From Paraprevotella sp. (GTDB lineage Bacteria; Bacteroidota; Bacteroidia; Bacteroidales; Bacteroidaceae): a stretch of 12,907 nt of DNA. The notes below the pieces were generated by a model. That model had not been told where the DNA came from. It did no database searches and saw nothing but the letters and a program-made list of their open reading frames with translations. Every line of letters starts with the position of its first letter. Position 1 is the stretch's first letter. Shown piece after piece: positions 1 to 7,798 of this stretch. The position numbers and the translations under genes are program-made. The DNA lies in assembly GCA_017630975.1 (NCBI GenBank), contig JAGBUF010000037.1, forward strand, positions 1 through 12,907, in the 5' to 3' direction.

Positions 1-2276
1 GCGCTTTCCGCGCTCGTTTAAGCGAAATGGGATTTGTTGAGGGAAAATCCGTAAAGAAAATATTCTCCGCACCTATTGGGAATCCCATCGTTTTTGAATT
101 GATGGGCAGTAAAATAGCCTTGCGACGCGAAGAAGCACGTAACATCCACATTACAAACGACGTGAACAATGTACAAAGACATTTATCTGACGCAGACGCA
201 CCGAAAATGTATAGTCATCCATCTGACTCAACAGTTCAAGTCCCCGCTGCTTGTAATATGGGTTGTCCTGGTTGCAACAATAAGAAATCTGACACCTCAA
301 CAAAAGAAGGCGAGATTACCATTGCACTTGTAGGTAATCCCAATTGTGGCAAAACCTCATTGTTCAACGCAGCTTCCGGTGGTCATGAACGTACAGGAAA
401 TTATAGCGGTGTCACTGTCAGTTGTATTGTAGGACATATCAAATTTGAAGGACGCGCCGTTAAAATCATTGACTTGCCTGGAACATATTCACTTCGAGCG
501 TTCAGTCCAGAAGAGGCATACGTTGCTCACGAATTGGAAAGCGGGCAAATAGATGCTGTTATCAACGTTCTTGATACCACCAATCTTGAACGTAATCTTT
601 TATTGACACTACAATTAAAGGAACGCAACATCCCTATTGTTGGCGCATTGAATATGTTCGATGAATTCGAACAAAGTGAAAGTACAATTGATATTGAACG
701 CTTGTCACAACGTTTGGATATTCCACTATGCCCCACCGTTGCCCGACAAAAGAAAGGCATTGCTGAATTGTTGCGTCAAGCCATCGAGTTGGCAGACCAA
801 CATATTGCATTGCACCGTTCCGGTGTAAAAGGGCATAACCACATAGCTAACTGCTGTACCGACACCGAACATTGCTGCCATTGTATAAATCAGACCAATA
901 CAAATCAAAAAAATCGCACCATTGATGCCGCTGTGAAAAGCGAGGCTGAAGCCTGCCCATGCACTTGTCGTGAACACGAGGATGCCGACCGTTATGCACA
1001 CATCACAGAACTGCTTCAAGGTGTCTATGAGAAGAAAAACGGAAAGATTGAGCATATCACCTCACTTATTGACCGTGTATGTTCTAACAAGTGGTTGGCA
1101 TACCCCTTGTTCATACTCATCATGTGGTTCATCTTTTGGTTGACATTTACAATCGGACAATACCCGATGGACTGGATTGACAGCGGTGTAGCATGGCTCA
1201 CGGCTTATTGTCAAGAATTGATCCCGCAAGGCGTTCTGCAAGCCCTTGTTTGCGATGGCATCTTAGGCGGTGTGGGCAGTGTCATCATCTTCCTTCCCAA
1301 CATTCTGATCTTGTATTTCCTCATTTCTATATTGGAGGACAGTGGATATCTGGCAAGAGCCGCGATGTTGGCCGACCCCCTTTTGAATAAGTTAGGACTT
1401 CACGGCAAGTCATTCATCCCCCTATTGATGGGATTCGGATGCAATGTTCCGGCTGTTATGGCAACACGCACCATAGAAAATGCTAAAAGCCGACTGATTA
1501 CCATGTTGGTGACTCCTATGATATCATGTAGTGCACGCATTCCTGTTTATGTGGTATTCGCAGGCGCATTTTTCCCCAAAAACGCATCAACCGTCATGCT
1601 TGCTCTATATGCTTTAGGCATCCTCATGACACTCTTTGTCGCATGGGTTTTCAGTAAAATGTTCATGCGAAAGATGGAGAGCCACTTTGTTATGGAGCTG
1701 CCTCCCTACCGACTTCCCAACTCAGTTGCCGTTATTCGCCATACTTGGGAAAAAGGACGACAATATCTTCACAAAATGGGCGGTATCATCCTCGTTGCAA
1801 GTATGGTGATTTGGGCATTGGGTTACTTTCCCCAAAGTAGTGATACCCTAAGTGAATCGGAGCAACAAGAACAATCCTACATGGGACAAATCGGTCATGC
1901 TATAGAACCAATCATTCGACCATTGGGTTATGATTGGCGCATGGGAGTAGGTATACTCGCCGGTGTAGGAGCCAAGGAATTGATGGTCAGCTCACTCGGT
2001 GTCCTTTATAATTGTGATGCCGAAGATGCTGAAGTGGAAACCACCGAAGAAGCCTCACAAACACGTTTAGCTCAGGTATTGAGTCAGCACACCACGCCAG
2101 AAGCTGCACTGAGTTACATGATTTTTGCTCTGCTCTACTTCCCCTGTCTGGCAACCATTGCTGCCGTCAAAGGAGAAAGCGGAGGTTGGAAATGGGCTTT
2201 GTTCACTGCTGCCTATACCACTGTTTTAGCTTACGTCATGGCTTTTGCCGTCTATCGAATTGCTTTATTGTTTTAA
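1..2276 (+). CDS. feoB: FeoAB fusion ferrous iron transporter, 5' end cut by window edge
   Basis: Inner-membrane GTP-dependent Fe2+ importer with FeoA fused to the N-terminus of FeoB. The first in-frame ATG is at 27, but the frame is open to the left edge and positions 3-26 encode AFRARLSE, which continues into MGFVEGK like the middle of a FeoA (SH3-like) domain. The true start is therefore outside the window. Numbering from the ATG at 27: FeoA remainder 1-45; linker with CNMGCPGC at 76-83; G domain with G1 GNPNCGKTS 103-111, G2 around GNYSGVT 124-130, G3 DLPGTYS 149-155 and G4 NMFD 209-212; a Cys/His-rich stretch at about 266-317; then the transport domain from about 355 to the end, with several membrane segments. 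The conserved gate cysteines are present: GFGCNVPA 469-476 and SCSARIPVYV 500-509. The stop is TAA. The predicted porin follows after 55 bp with no terminator between. The family call is certain; the exact start is unknown. Confidence 0.96.
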   Translation, partial: AFRARLSEMGFVEGKSVKKIFSAPIGNPIVFELMGSKIALRREEARNIHITNDVNNVQRHLSDADAPKMYSHPSDSTVQVPAACNMGCPGCNNKKSDTSTKEGEITIALVGNPNCGKTSLFNAASGGHERTGNYSGVTVSCIVGHIKFEGRAVKIIDLPGTYSLRAFSPEEAYVAHELESGQIDAVINVLDTTNLERNLLLTLQLKERNIPIVGALNMFDEFEQSESTIDIERLSQRLDIPLCPTVARQKKGIAELLRQAIELADQHIALHRSGVKGHNHIANCCTDTEHCCHCINQTNTNQKNRTIDAAVKSEAEACPCTCREHEDADRYAHITELLQGVYEKKNGKIEHITSLIDRVCSNKWLAYPLFILIMWFIFWLTFTIGQYPMDWIDSGVAWLTAYCQELIPQGVLQALVCDGILGGVGSVIIFLPNILILYFLISILEDSGYLARAAMLADPLLNKLGLHGKSFIPLLMGFGCNVPAVMATRTIENAKSRLITMLVTPMISCSARIPVYVVFAGAFFPKNASTVMLALYALGILMTLFVAWVFSKMFMRKMESHFVMELPPYRLPNSVAVIRHTWEKGRQYLHKMGGIILVASMVIWALGYFPQSSDTLSESEQQEQSYMGQIGHAIEPIIRPLGYDWRMGVGILAGVGAKELMVSSLGVLYNCDAEDAEVETTEEASQTRLAQVLSQHTTPEAALSYMIFALLYFPCLATIAAVKGESGGWKWALFTAAYTTVLAYVMAFAVYRIALLF

Positions 2277-2331
2277 CAATATCAAATCGTTCTCGCTCCA
2301 AAAGAAAACAAAAAAATAAAACACTACACAT

Positions 2332-3414
2332 ATGAATAGAAACACTACTCTACAAGGTGCGTTCGCGCGCTTTGCCTTGTGCTTGCTATGCACTTTCGCA
2401 AGTCTTTCAACCAATGCTCAACGTATCACATGGAGCGTAACCGGTACAACAGAAGGACTTTGGAATATCACCGATGGGAAAGTCGGTTGGTGTAATCTGC
2501 TTGAAGCCGATATGCAAACCGGACTGTGGAAAGGAGCAAGTTTGGACTTAGCAGCCCTCGCTACTTATAACCTCAACACCCCTGTTGCGGACGACCTTCA
2601 AGTTTTTAGCAACCTTGATGCAGGACCGGACAAGGCCTTTCGCCTTATACAGGCGGGATTATCACAACAAATAGGCGAGCATTTCATGGTTTTTGCTGGC
2701 TTGCGAAATGTAGATTTTGACTACTTTACAACGCCCTCTACCGGACTTTTTACAAATGCTTCTCATGGCATTCTACCGGTTCTGACCGCGAACTTCCCCA
2801 TTGCGACATTTCCTGTTGCCGCCCTATGCTTACACACTGAAATCCGCCCCGTAAAAGGACTTATCATTCGCGAGAGTGTTTACAATGGAACGGCAAGTGA
2901 CCGCTTGGACGAACAGTTCCGCTTTTGTCCCAAAAGTGACGGTGTGTTCAATATCGGTAGTGTGTCCTATTACACCGGCGAAAGTGAGGAGGAACATACC
3001 GGTCATTATACATTAGGTTACGCACTCGGTACTTCACCGGCTGAGGGTATTGAAAATGATTTGACTTATAACTACGCTTTGTGGGCTTTGATTGAACAAG
3101 ATATTGTAAAAATAGGACGCACTCAATTATCCGGATTATTACAAGGAGGTGCAGCGCCTGCCACTCGCAGTTCCTGTCGTGGTTATTGGGGCGCCGGATT
3201 GTTGTTAGGTAATATCACTAAGAATGAAGCTCAAATCGGTATCGTTGTCAATCGCGCCTTATATGCCGACGGTCGCGAAACGGATGTCGAATTCACCGGC
3301 AGTTTCCCTGTCTGCAAGTACTTCACCTTACAACCTGCCGTCCACTGCATCAACACCAACGGACATTATACCGCTGCGGCACAACTTCGTGCTATTGTGG
3401 AGATTGGGAATTAA
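2332..3414 (+). CDS. Putative OprB-like outer-membrane porin
   Basis: 360 aa. Residues 1-30 form a type I signal peptide: N-terminal Arg, hydrophobic core FALCLLCTFASLS, and a likely cleavage after TNA or TNAQ. The mature part has alternating short hydrophobic/aromatic stretches, Gly turns and no membrane helix, as expected for a beta-barrel. The central section (about 135-190: FTNASHGILPV, then FPVAALCLHTEIRP and YNGTASD) and the end (LQPAVHCINTNGHY) resemble carbohydrate-selective porins of the OprB family, where a conserved F-x-N-S/A segment, a self-size comparison strand and a final Q/P strand occur. This match is from memory of the family and is moderate. The mature protein has six cysteines (54, 166, 199, 282, 328, 339), which is many for an outer-membrane barrel. 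It lies 55 bp after feoAB on the same strand and ahead of a strong hairpin, so co-transcription is likely. A role in letting iron or a ligand through the outer membrane is inference. The start was chosen because the signal peptide begins there. Confidence 0.62.
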   Translation: MNRNTTLQGAFARFALCLLCTFASLSTNAQRITWSVTGTTEGLWNITDGKVGWCNLLEADMQTGLWKGASLDLAALATYNLNTPVADDLQVFSNLDAGPDKAFRLIQAGLSQQIGEHFMVFAGLRNVDFDYFTTPSTGLFTNASHGILPVLTANFPIATFPVAALCLHTEIRPVKGLIIRESVYNGTASDRLDEQFRFCPKSDGVFNIGSVSYYTGESEEEHTGHYTLGYALGTSPAEGIENDLTYNYALWALIEQDIVKIGRTQLSGLLQGGAAPATRSSCRGYWGAGLLLGNITKNEAQIGIVVNRALYADGRETDVEFTGSFPVCKYFTLQPAVHCINTNGHYTAAAQLRAIVEIGN

Positions 3415-3430
3415 GCATTAAGACTATATC

Positions 3431-3476
3431 AGAAAAGAGGAATGAAATAATAATAAATACTTCATTCCTCTTTTCT
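3431..3476 (+). terminator. Perfect 16-bp hairpin, likely terminator of the feoAB-porin unit
   Basis: The left arm agaaaagaggaatgaa (3431-3446) and right arm ttcattcctcttttct (3461-3476) are exact reverse complements, with a 14-nt AT-rich loop. The hairpin begins 17 bp after the porin stop codon. The last bases of the right arm are the T-rich part, and no long T run follows, so this is not a textbook intrinsic terminator. Position and perfect pairing still favour a 3'-end structure. It could equally protect the mRNA 3' end. Confidence 0.7.
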
Positions 3477-3545
3477 AATATACTACTTATAAATCTTCTA
3501 CATTTGATTTATTATAATTACCTTTTTTAAATCTCATCAAGTACG

Positions 3546-3559
3546 ATGTAAATTTACAT
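3546..3559. promoter_or_regulatory. 14-bp perfect palindrome upstream of the M16 gene, candidate operator
   Basis: Sequence atgtaaatttacat reads identically on both strands. It sits 66 bp before the M16 start codon and about 40 bp before a -7-like box, where a dimeric regulator could bind. A T-rich stretch follows it directly. No regulator can be named. Short AT-rich palindromes also arise by chance in a region this AT-rich. Confidence 0.3.
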
Positions 3560-3598
3560 TTTTTCTTTTAAAGCAAGATATAAATTGTCAAAATAACG

Positions 3599-3606
3599 TA
3601 TTTTTG
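3599..3606 (+). promoter_or_regulatory. Candidate Bacteroidetes -7 box for the M16 gene
   Basis: tatttttg fits the Bacteroidetes -7 consensus TAnnTTTG, 19 bp before the ATG at 3626. A matching -33 TTTG is not seen at the usual 19-21 bp spacing. The box is flanked by short inverted repeats (taacg 3594-3598, cgtta 3610-3614). It lies in an AT-rich, gene-free stretch after a hairpin, where a promoter is needed because the M16 gene is isolated from its upstream neighbours. Confidence 0.4.
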
Positions 3607-3625
3607 TATCGTTACTATAAAAATC

Positions 3626-4927
3626 ATGCAGACAAATAATAAACCATACTACACCGAAACACTCCCATGCGGACTGCGCCTCGTTTGCGCACCTTCCAAT
3701 TCTGATGTGGCATATTGCGGAATTGCCATTGATGCAGGAACACGCGATGAACTTGAAACAGAAAGCGGTTTGGCACACTTCTGCGAGCACCTGACCTTCA
3801 AGGGTACTCACCGTCGTCGTTCATGGCACATCCTGAACCGTATGGAAGCAGTAGGCGGTGACCTGAACGCATACACCGGCAAGGAAGAAACCATTTATTA
3901 TTCGGCATTTCTTAAAGAACATTTTTCAAGGGCGGTGGATTTGCTGACAGATATCGTTTTGGGCAGCACATACCCCCAAACAGAGATGATCAAAGAAGTA
4001 GAAGTGGTCATTGATGAGATAGAAAGTTACAACGACTCTCCTTCGGAACTCATTTTCGACGAGTTTGAAAATCTTATCTTCAACGGACATCCTTTAGGTC
4101 GCAACATCTTAGGCGAAGCCCCACGATTGCGAGAACTTCGTAGTGAAGACGTTCAACGGTTTGCCGACCGACTTTACACGCTCACGAACATGGTATTTTT
4201 TGTCTATGGGAAAATAGAACCGAAAATCGTTCGTCGTGAATTGGTAAAAGCTCTCAATAAGGTGGCGCTATCGCTCCCCGAAGGTAACACATTACGACAA
4301 AAACTGACGGAAGAAACGACGGAATTTACTGCTACTACAGACAACGATACCACCAGAACTGCCCTACCTCCATATATACCACAAGAGGTGATACGTAAAA
4401 AAGATACACACCAGGCACACGTCCTCATTGGTACACGTGCATATAGTGCGCGCGACCCACGTCACCTCAGTCTGTACCTACTGAATAATATTTTGGGAGG
4501 ACCCGGCATGAACTCGCGCCTCAATATCAGTCTGCGCGAAAAGAATGGTCTGGTGTATACGGTAGAAAGCGTGATGACCACATATACCGACACCGGAGTA
4601 TGGAGCGTGTATTTCGGATGTGACCCTCACGATATCTCACGTTGTAAACGATTGGTGATGAAAGAGCTGAAACGATTGGCAGACCAACCGCTCAGTGAAT
4701 CTGCCCTTAAAGCCGCCAAACAACAAATCAAAGGACAGATTGGTATCTCCTATGAAAATTCCGAAAGTGTAGCACTGGCAATGGGTAAAACCTTTCTACA
4801 TTACCGACAGACACGCGACAAAGAACGATTGTTTCAAAAAATAGATGCGCGGACGGCAGAAGACTTGCATGCTGTAGCCAAAGAGATGTTCCAGCCGGAG
4901 AATCTGACTACTTTGATTTACAAGTGA
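3626..4927 (+). CDS. M16 family zinc metallopeptidase (pitrilysin/processing-peptidase type)
   Basis: 433 aa, which is the usual length of one single-unit M16 peptidase with two related halves. The inverted zinc motif HxxEH is present as HFCEH at 51-55, with Glu54 as the expected general base. The third ligand is Glu131, 76 residues on, inside VVIDEIESYNDSP. The C-terminal half carries GGPGMNSRLN followed by LREKNGLVYTVES, the conserved R/Y substrate-binding segment of the family. Between the halves (about 218-250) is a Thr/Glu-rich hydrophilic linker. There is no signal peptide, so it is probably cytoplasmic; peptide or processing substrates are unknown. An active-site-complete M16 protein often works with an inactive partner, but none is encoded next to it here. 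The 3' end overlaps the convergent WbqC-like gene by 10 bp. The start ATG fits the normal N-terminus (short strand, then LPCGLRLVC). Confidence 0.93.
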   Translation: MQTNNKPYYTETLPCGLRLVCAPSNSDVAYCGIAIDAGTRDELETESGLAHFCEHLTFKGTHRRRSWHILNRMEAVGGDLNAYTGKEETIYYSAFLKEHFSRAVDLLTDIVLGSTYPQTEMIKEVEVVIDEIESYNDSPSELIFDEFENLIFNGHPLGRNILGEAPRLRELRSEDVQRFADRLYTLTNMVFFVYGKIEPKIVRRELVKALNKVALSLPEGNTLRQKLTEETTEFTATTDNDTTRTALPPYIPQEVIRKKDTHQAHVLIGTRAYSARDPRHLSLYLLNNILGGPGMNSRLNISLREKNGLVYTVESVMTTYTDTGVWSVYFGCDPHDISRCKRLVMKELKRLADQPLSESALKAAKQQIKGQIGISYENSESVALAMGKTFLHYRQTRDKERLFQKIDARTAEDLHAVAKEMFQPENLTTLIYK

Positions 4928-5565
4928 ACCGAATCTCTCAAAACGAGTAAAGATTCAGGCCCCATATTGAACAACAAATCCGCAATACTCAAATTGGGAA
5001 TAAATCCATTCTTCTCTTGAAACACCTGGTAATAGATAGGACAGCAGAATTGTTTGTCCTCCTCAACCGCTATTTTCGGACTAATGCGATTCTTGAAATC
5101 GTCCCATACCGGTTGCGCCACGCCATCAATTTTTCCGTAGGCTGTTGTAAAGACAGGAGTAACATTAAGGTTGATCAACTCACAAACTTTCTCTCTGATG
5201 GCCTCATTGAAATCCAACAGAAACTCCCAGCGTTTGGTATAAAACGGTAGGAAATCATCCGCATAGTATTCAAAATACGGGCTGTTGCGATAGCTGCTCT
5301 CCAAAGCATTCCAATGCAGATGGCGCCAATTGCCATGGTCGGAAATGCGAATATCCTTCATGGCACATTTTTCTGATTCCGGTTTGACAATCGGGATGGT
5401 CAGTATTTGTGTTCCTGAAGGAGAAGCTATGATACAACGATTACGGTAAGTCTGTTTGATATAATGTTCGTATGCCTCAACGACTGCTTGATCGCAGGCA
5501 TAGAGTTTGGCATAATATTGTATGGGTGCCCAATAAGCGGTAGAAAGCAAACAAGATTTATTCAT
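4918..5565 (-). CDS. WbqC-like family protein
   Basis: 215 aa from the ATG at 5565. The open frame reaches back to 5634, but residues before MNKSCLLSTAYW do not look like the family, and the ATG at 5565 forms an ATGA overlap (5562-5565) with the stop of the upstream S26 gene, so this start is preferred. The family pattern is clear: STAYWAPIQYYAKL at the N-terminus, a QTYRNRC segment at 38-44, ILTIPI at 54-59, then WRHLHWNALESSY and PYFEYYADDF. WbqC-like proteins were named from an O-antigen gene cluster, but their biochemical activity is not established to my knowledge. No signal peptide or membrane segment is seen. As the last gene of the dapB-lepB-S26 operon it should be translationally coupled to the gene before it. 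Its end overlaps the convergent M16 gene by 10 bp. Confidence 0.87.
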   Translation of the reverse strand: MNKSCLLSTAYWAPIQYYAKLYACDQAVVEAYEHYIKQTYRNRCIIASPSGTQILTIPIVKPESEKCAMKDIRISDHGNWRHLHWNALESSYRNSPYFEYYADDFLPFYTKRWEFLLDFNEAIREKVCELINLNVTPVFTTAYGKIDGVAQPVWDDFKNRISPKIAVEEDKQFCCPIYYQVFQEKNGFIPNLSIADLLFNMGPESLLVLRDSVHL

Positions 5566-6320
5566 CGCCGGATATCTGGTTTTTCGCAGCCCACCTTCAT
5601 CATCATACGGTCCCAACGGAAAGGATTGTACCATGGAGCTGCATCATCAAAAGAGTACAACACACGGGTAAGACGACCTATAATATAGATGTCAGGCACA
5701 AATCCGAAAGTCCTGGAGTCCAGTTGATTTTCACAATTAGCCGATGACATCCAATAGTAATCATGCATAAAACGGAATGAAGTCACCAATTGTCCTGACA
5801 CATACAACGAGTCCGAAACTACTTCAGAGCACAATCCCTCATGCAGATTAATCATACTGTTGTACCAATATACATTATCCGGTGTAATACCCACAAACTC
5901 TCCTTTTTGTGGTAAGCGCACCTTTTTGAATGGTCGTCCGGATGGCGGCATATACCTGAAAATATTCCCGCAACGATCTACCCATAACGTATCACCCGGC
6001 ACCGCATAGCAATAACCAATAAAGATGTTCCGCTCGTCAATGAAGATGCTATCGTCGTGCATAGAGGGGTCATTGAATGCCACCCATTCGCCCAAACCAA
6101 CCCGAGCATCTCCCAAACGGGCTTTATCCAACCATTTCATCGGTGACAATCTAATGCCATAGGACCATTTATTGAGCGCAACACGATCGCCAGCCATAAA
6201 TACAGGGCGCTCCCCGTCCTCCGGTATTTCTACGATTGAACACCCAAAGAAGCGGATGCCCCACACCAGAATACCGGCCACCAGAATGCTGAAAATCAAA
6301 CGTAGCGCACTTTTGAACAT
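5562..6320 (-). CDS. S26 signal peptidase-like protein lacking catalytic Ser and Lys (pseudoenzyme)
   Basis: 252 aa with one N-terminal membrane anchor (about 6-26) and an outer domain. It aligns by eye with the lepB product encoded just upstream. The active-site segment of LepB (PTSSL before the VGD motif) corresponds here to PEDGE before AGD, which puts Gly36 at the catalytic serine. The catalytic lysine segment (VKRCVGLPG in LepB) corresponds to IGYCYAVPG, which puts Gly102 at the lysine. The codons GGG (6213-6215) and GGT (6015-6017) read clearly. The fold markers are kept: PGDTLWVD at 108-115 and the last box DSRTFGFVP at 201-209. The frame is intact and the gene is set between lepB (7-bp gap) and the WbqC-like gene (ATGA overlap), so it appears maintained rather than decaying. 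It is likely an inactive relative; a partner or scaffold role for LepB is inference. Confidence 0.88.
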   Translation of the reverse strand: MFKSALRLIFSILVAGILVWGIRFFGCSIVEIPEDGERPVFMAGDRVALNKWSYGIRLSPMKWLDKARLGDARVGLGEWVAFNDPSMHDDSIFIDERNIFIGYCYAVPGDTLWVDRCGNIFRYMPPSGRPFKKVRLPQKGEFVGITPDNVYWYNSMINLHEGLCSEVVSDSLYVSGQLVTSFRFMHDYYWMSSANCENQLDSRTFGFVPDIYIIGRLTRVLYSFDDAAPWYNPFRWDRMMMKVGCEKPDIRR

Positions 6321-6327
6321 TTCCTTC

Positions 6328-7782
6328 TTATTTTATATTGTCTACCAAACGGAAAAGTCTGTTCCAACGGATATGTCCGTCGCCCCACGCACGGTCCTTG
6401 TCCGTAGAAAGCCATATAATAATGGGTTTTCCTACAATGTGATCCTCCGGAACAAACCCCCAATAACGTGAATCGGCTGAGTTATGACGGTTGTCGCCCT
6501 GCATCCAATAGTAGTCCATTTTGAAAGTATAGCTGTCGGCAGGAGTTCCATTGATTAGAATCTGACCGTCAGATGTCACTTGCAAATCATTCTTTTCATA
6601 TACTTTGATAGGACGCTCATAAATCGGTAGATTCTCCAACGTCAACGTTACGATCTGCCCTTTTGCAGGAATCCAAACAGGTCCGTAATTGTCACGTGTC
6701 CATCCGGTATAAGCATTCAAAGGATAAAGTCCGTCAGCAACAGATGAAAGACTATCGTACGCTATAGACTCCACGATATCCGTACATGTTTTCAGACGCT
6801 GATATGCAACATTTGTCAATGGTAGTGAACCCGTTTGGCTCATGGAAGTCAAATCCTCCTGACTGATTCCCAATTCACGTACAAGTTCATCGGGAATAGG
6901 ACGCTTGAGGCGCACGATATAATCATACTGCACATTGTCCGGTTCTTTATTGGCAACACCGTCTAAATAAATGATATGGTTCTTTATCTCTAAAGTCTGT
7001 CCCGGTAATCCGACACATCGTTTCACATAATTCTCCCTACGATCGACCGGACGCCACGTTACACCACCAAAAACTCCCTTGTTTTGGTTAATGTACTCGC
7101 GGCCCAATGCATAGATTTTATCAAAGAATGTACGCTGTTGCAGAATTGACAGGGAATCCAATGGAGGATAGTTCCCATATTGTTGGTAATAGTTCTGCGC
7201 ACCGATACCATAAGCGATGGCATAGAAATCCATCCCTTGAAATTCCGGATTTACCGTTACAGTATCACCTGACGGATAATTGAACACCACAATATCGTTC
7301 AATTGTGGTTTCCCCTCACCCACACGTTCATATTCCCATTGGGGCCATTCAAAATACGACTTACCTCCGATTACCGGCATGGTATGCTGTGTGAGAGGCA
7401 TGGAAAGCGGAGTCTGCGGTTTTCGTGGTCCGTAGCTCATCTTGCTCACAAACAAATAATCGCCCACCAATAATGATTTCTCAAGCGATGATGTGGGTAT
7501 CGTATAGTTCTGAAAGAAGTAAATATTTACGAAATAAACTGCCACCAAAGCGAAAACAATGGCATCTACCCAACTCATGATGGTGCGCGTAATCGGGCTT
7601 TCTGCCTCCTTCCACCAAGTCCAACGGATGTATTTGGTAATATAGACATCGTAAATAAAAGGCAGGACAATGATTCCCCACCAACTTTTTATCCAAAACA
7701 AAAACGCCAAGTACAACACCACCACGACGCCCATCTTTATCCAATCCATAGGGGTGGGGTTATGTTTGATTCTTTTCATCAT
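6328..7782 (-). CDS. lepB: Signal peptidase I, long form
   Basis: 484 aa inner-membrane serine protease that removes signal peptides from exported proteins. Hydrophobic segments lie at about 16-50 and 71-90, followed by the outer catalytic domain. The active-site serine is Ser99 in YTIPTSSLEKSL, followed by LVGDYLFVSK. The general-base lysine is Lys254 in NYVKRCVGLPGQTL. The last conserved box is GDNRHNSADSRYWGFVP at 429-445. The order and residues match family S26A. It is much longer than the E. coli enzyme (about 324 aa) because of extra sequence between the serine and lysine boxes (about 120-245) and between the lysine box and the last box (about 285-400). The start has two consecutive ATGs (7782 and 7779). 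It lies 16 bp after dapB and 7 bp before the S26 paralogue, in the same operon. Confidence 0.95.
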   Translation of the reverse strand: MMKRIKHNPTPMDWIKMGVVVVLYLAFLFWIKSWWGIIVLPFIYDVYITKYIRWTWWKEAESPITRTIMSWVDAIVFALVAVYFVNIYFFQNYTIPTSSLEKSLLVGDYLFVSKMSYGPRKPQTPLSMPLTQHTMPVIGGKSYFEWPQWEYERVGEGKPQLNDIVVFNYPSGDTVTVNPEFQGMDFYAIAYGIGAQNYYQQYGNYPPLDSLSILQQRTFFDKIYALGREYINQNKGVFGGVTWRPVDRRENYVKRCVGLPGQTLEIKNHIIYLDGVANKEPDNVQYDYIVRLKRPIPDELVRELGISQEDLTSMSQTGSLPLTNVAYQRLKTCTDIVESIAYDSLSSVADGLYPLNAYTGWTRDNYGPVWIPAKGQIVTLTLENLPIYERPIKVYEKNDLQVTSDGQILINGTPADSYTFKMDYYWMQGDNRHNSADSRYWGFVPEDHIVGKPIIIWLSTDKDRAWGDGHIRWNRLFRLVDNIK

Positions 7783-7798
7783 ATCTATTATGAACTAC

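Noticed and set aside
726..1055. Minus-strand open frame of 109 codons opposite feoAB
   Set aside because: It lies wholly inside the well-supported FeoAB coding region and shows no recognisable family; it is a shadow of the Cys/His-rich segment.
3415..3625. Possible small gene or RNA in the gap between porin and M16 genes
   Set aside because: The stretch is very AT-rich with stops in all frames read; only the hairpin, palindrome and promoter-like box are supported.
4931..4956. Inverted repeat gaatct / agattc just after the M16 stop, with inner ctc / gag
   Set aside because: It lies within the end of the convergent WbqC-like coding sequence, has a bulge and no T tract; 6-bp arms can occur by chance.
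5566..5634. N-terminal extension of the WbqC-like frame
   Set aside because: The extra 23 residues do not resemble the family and lie inside the S26 paralogue gene; the ATGA overlap at 5562-5565 gives a better start.
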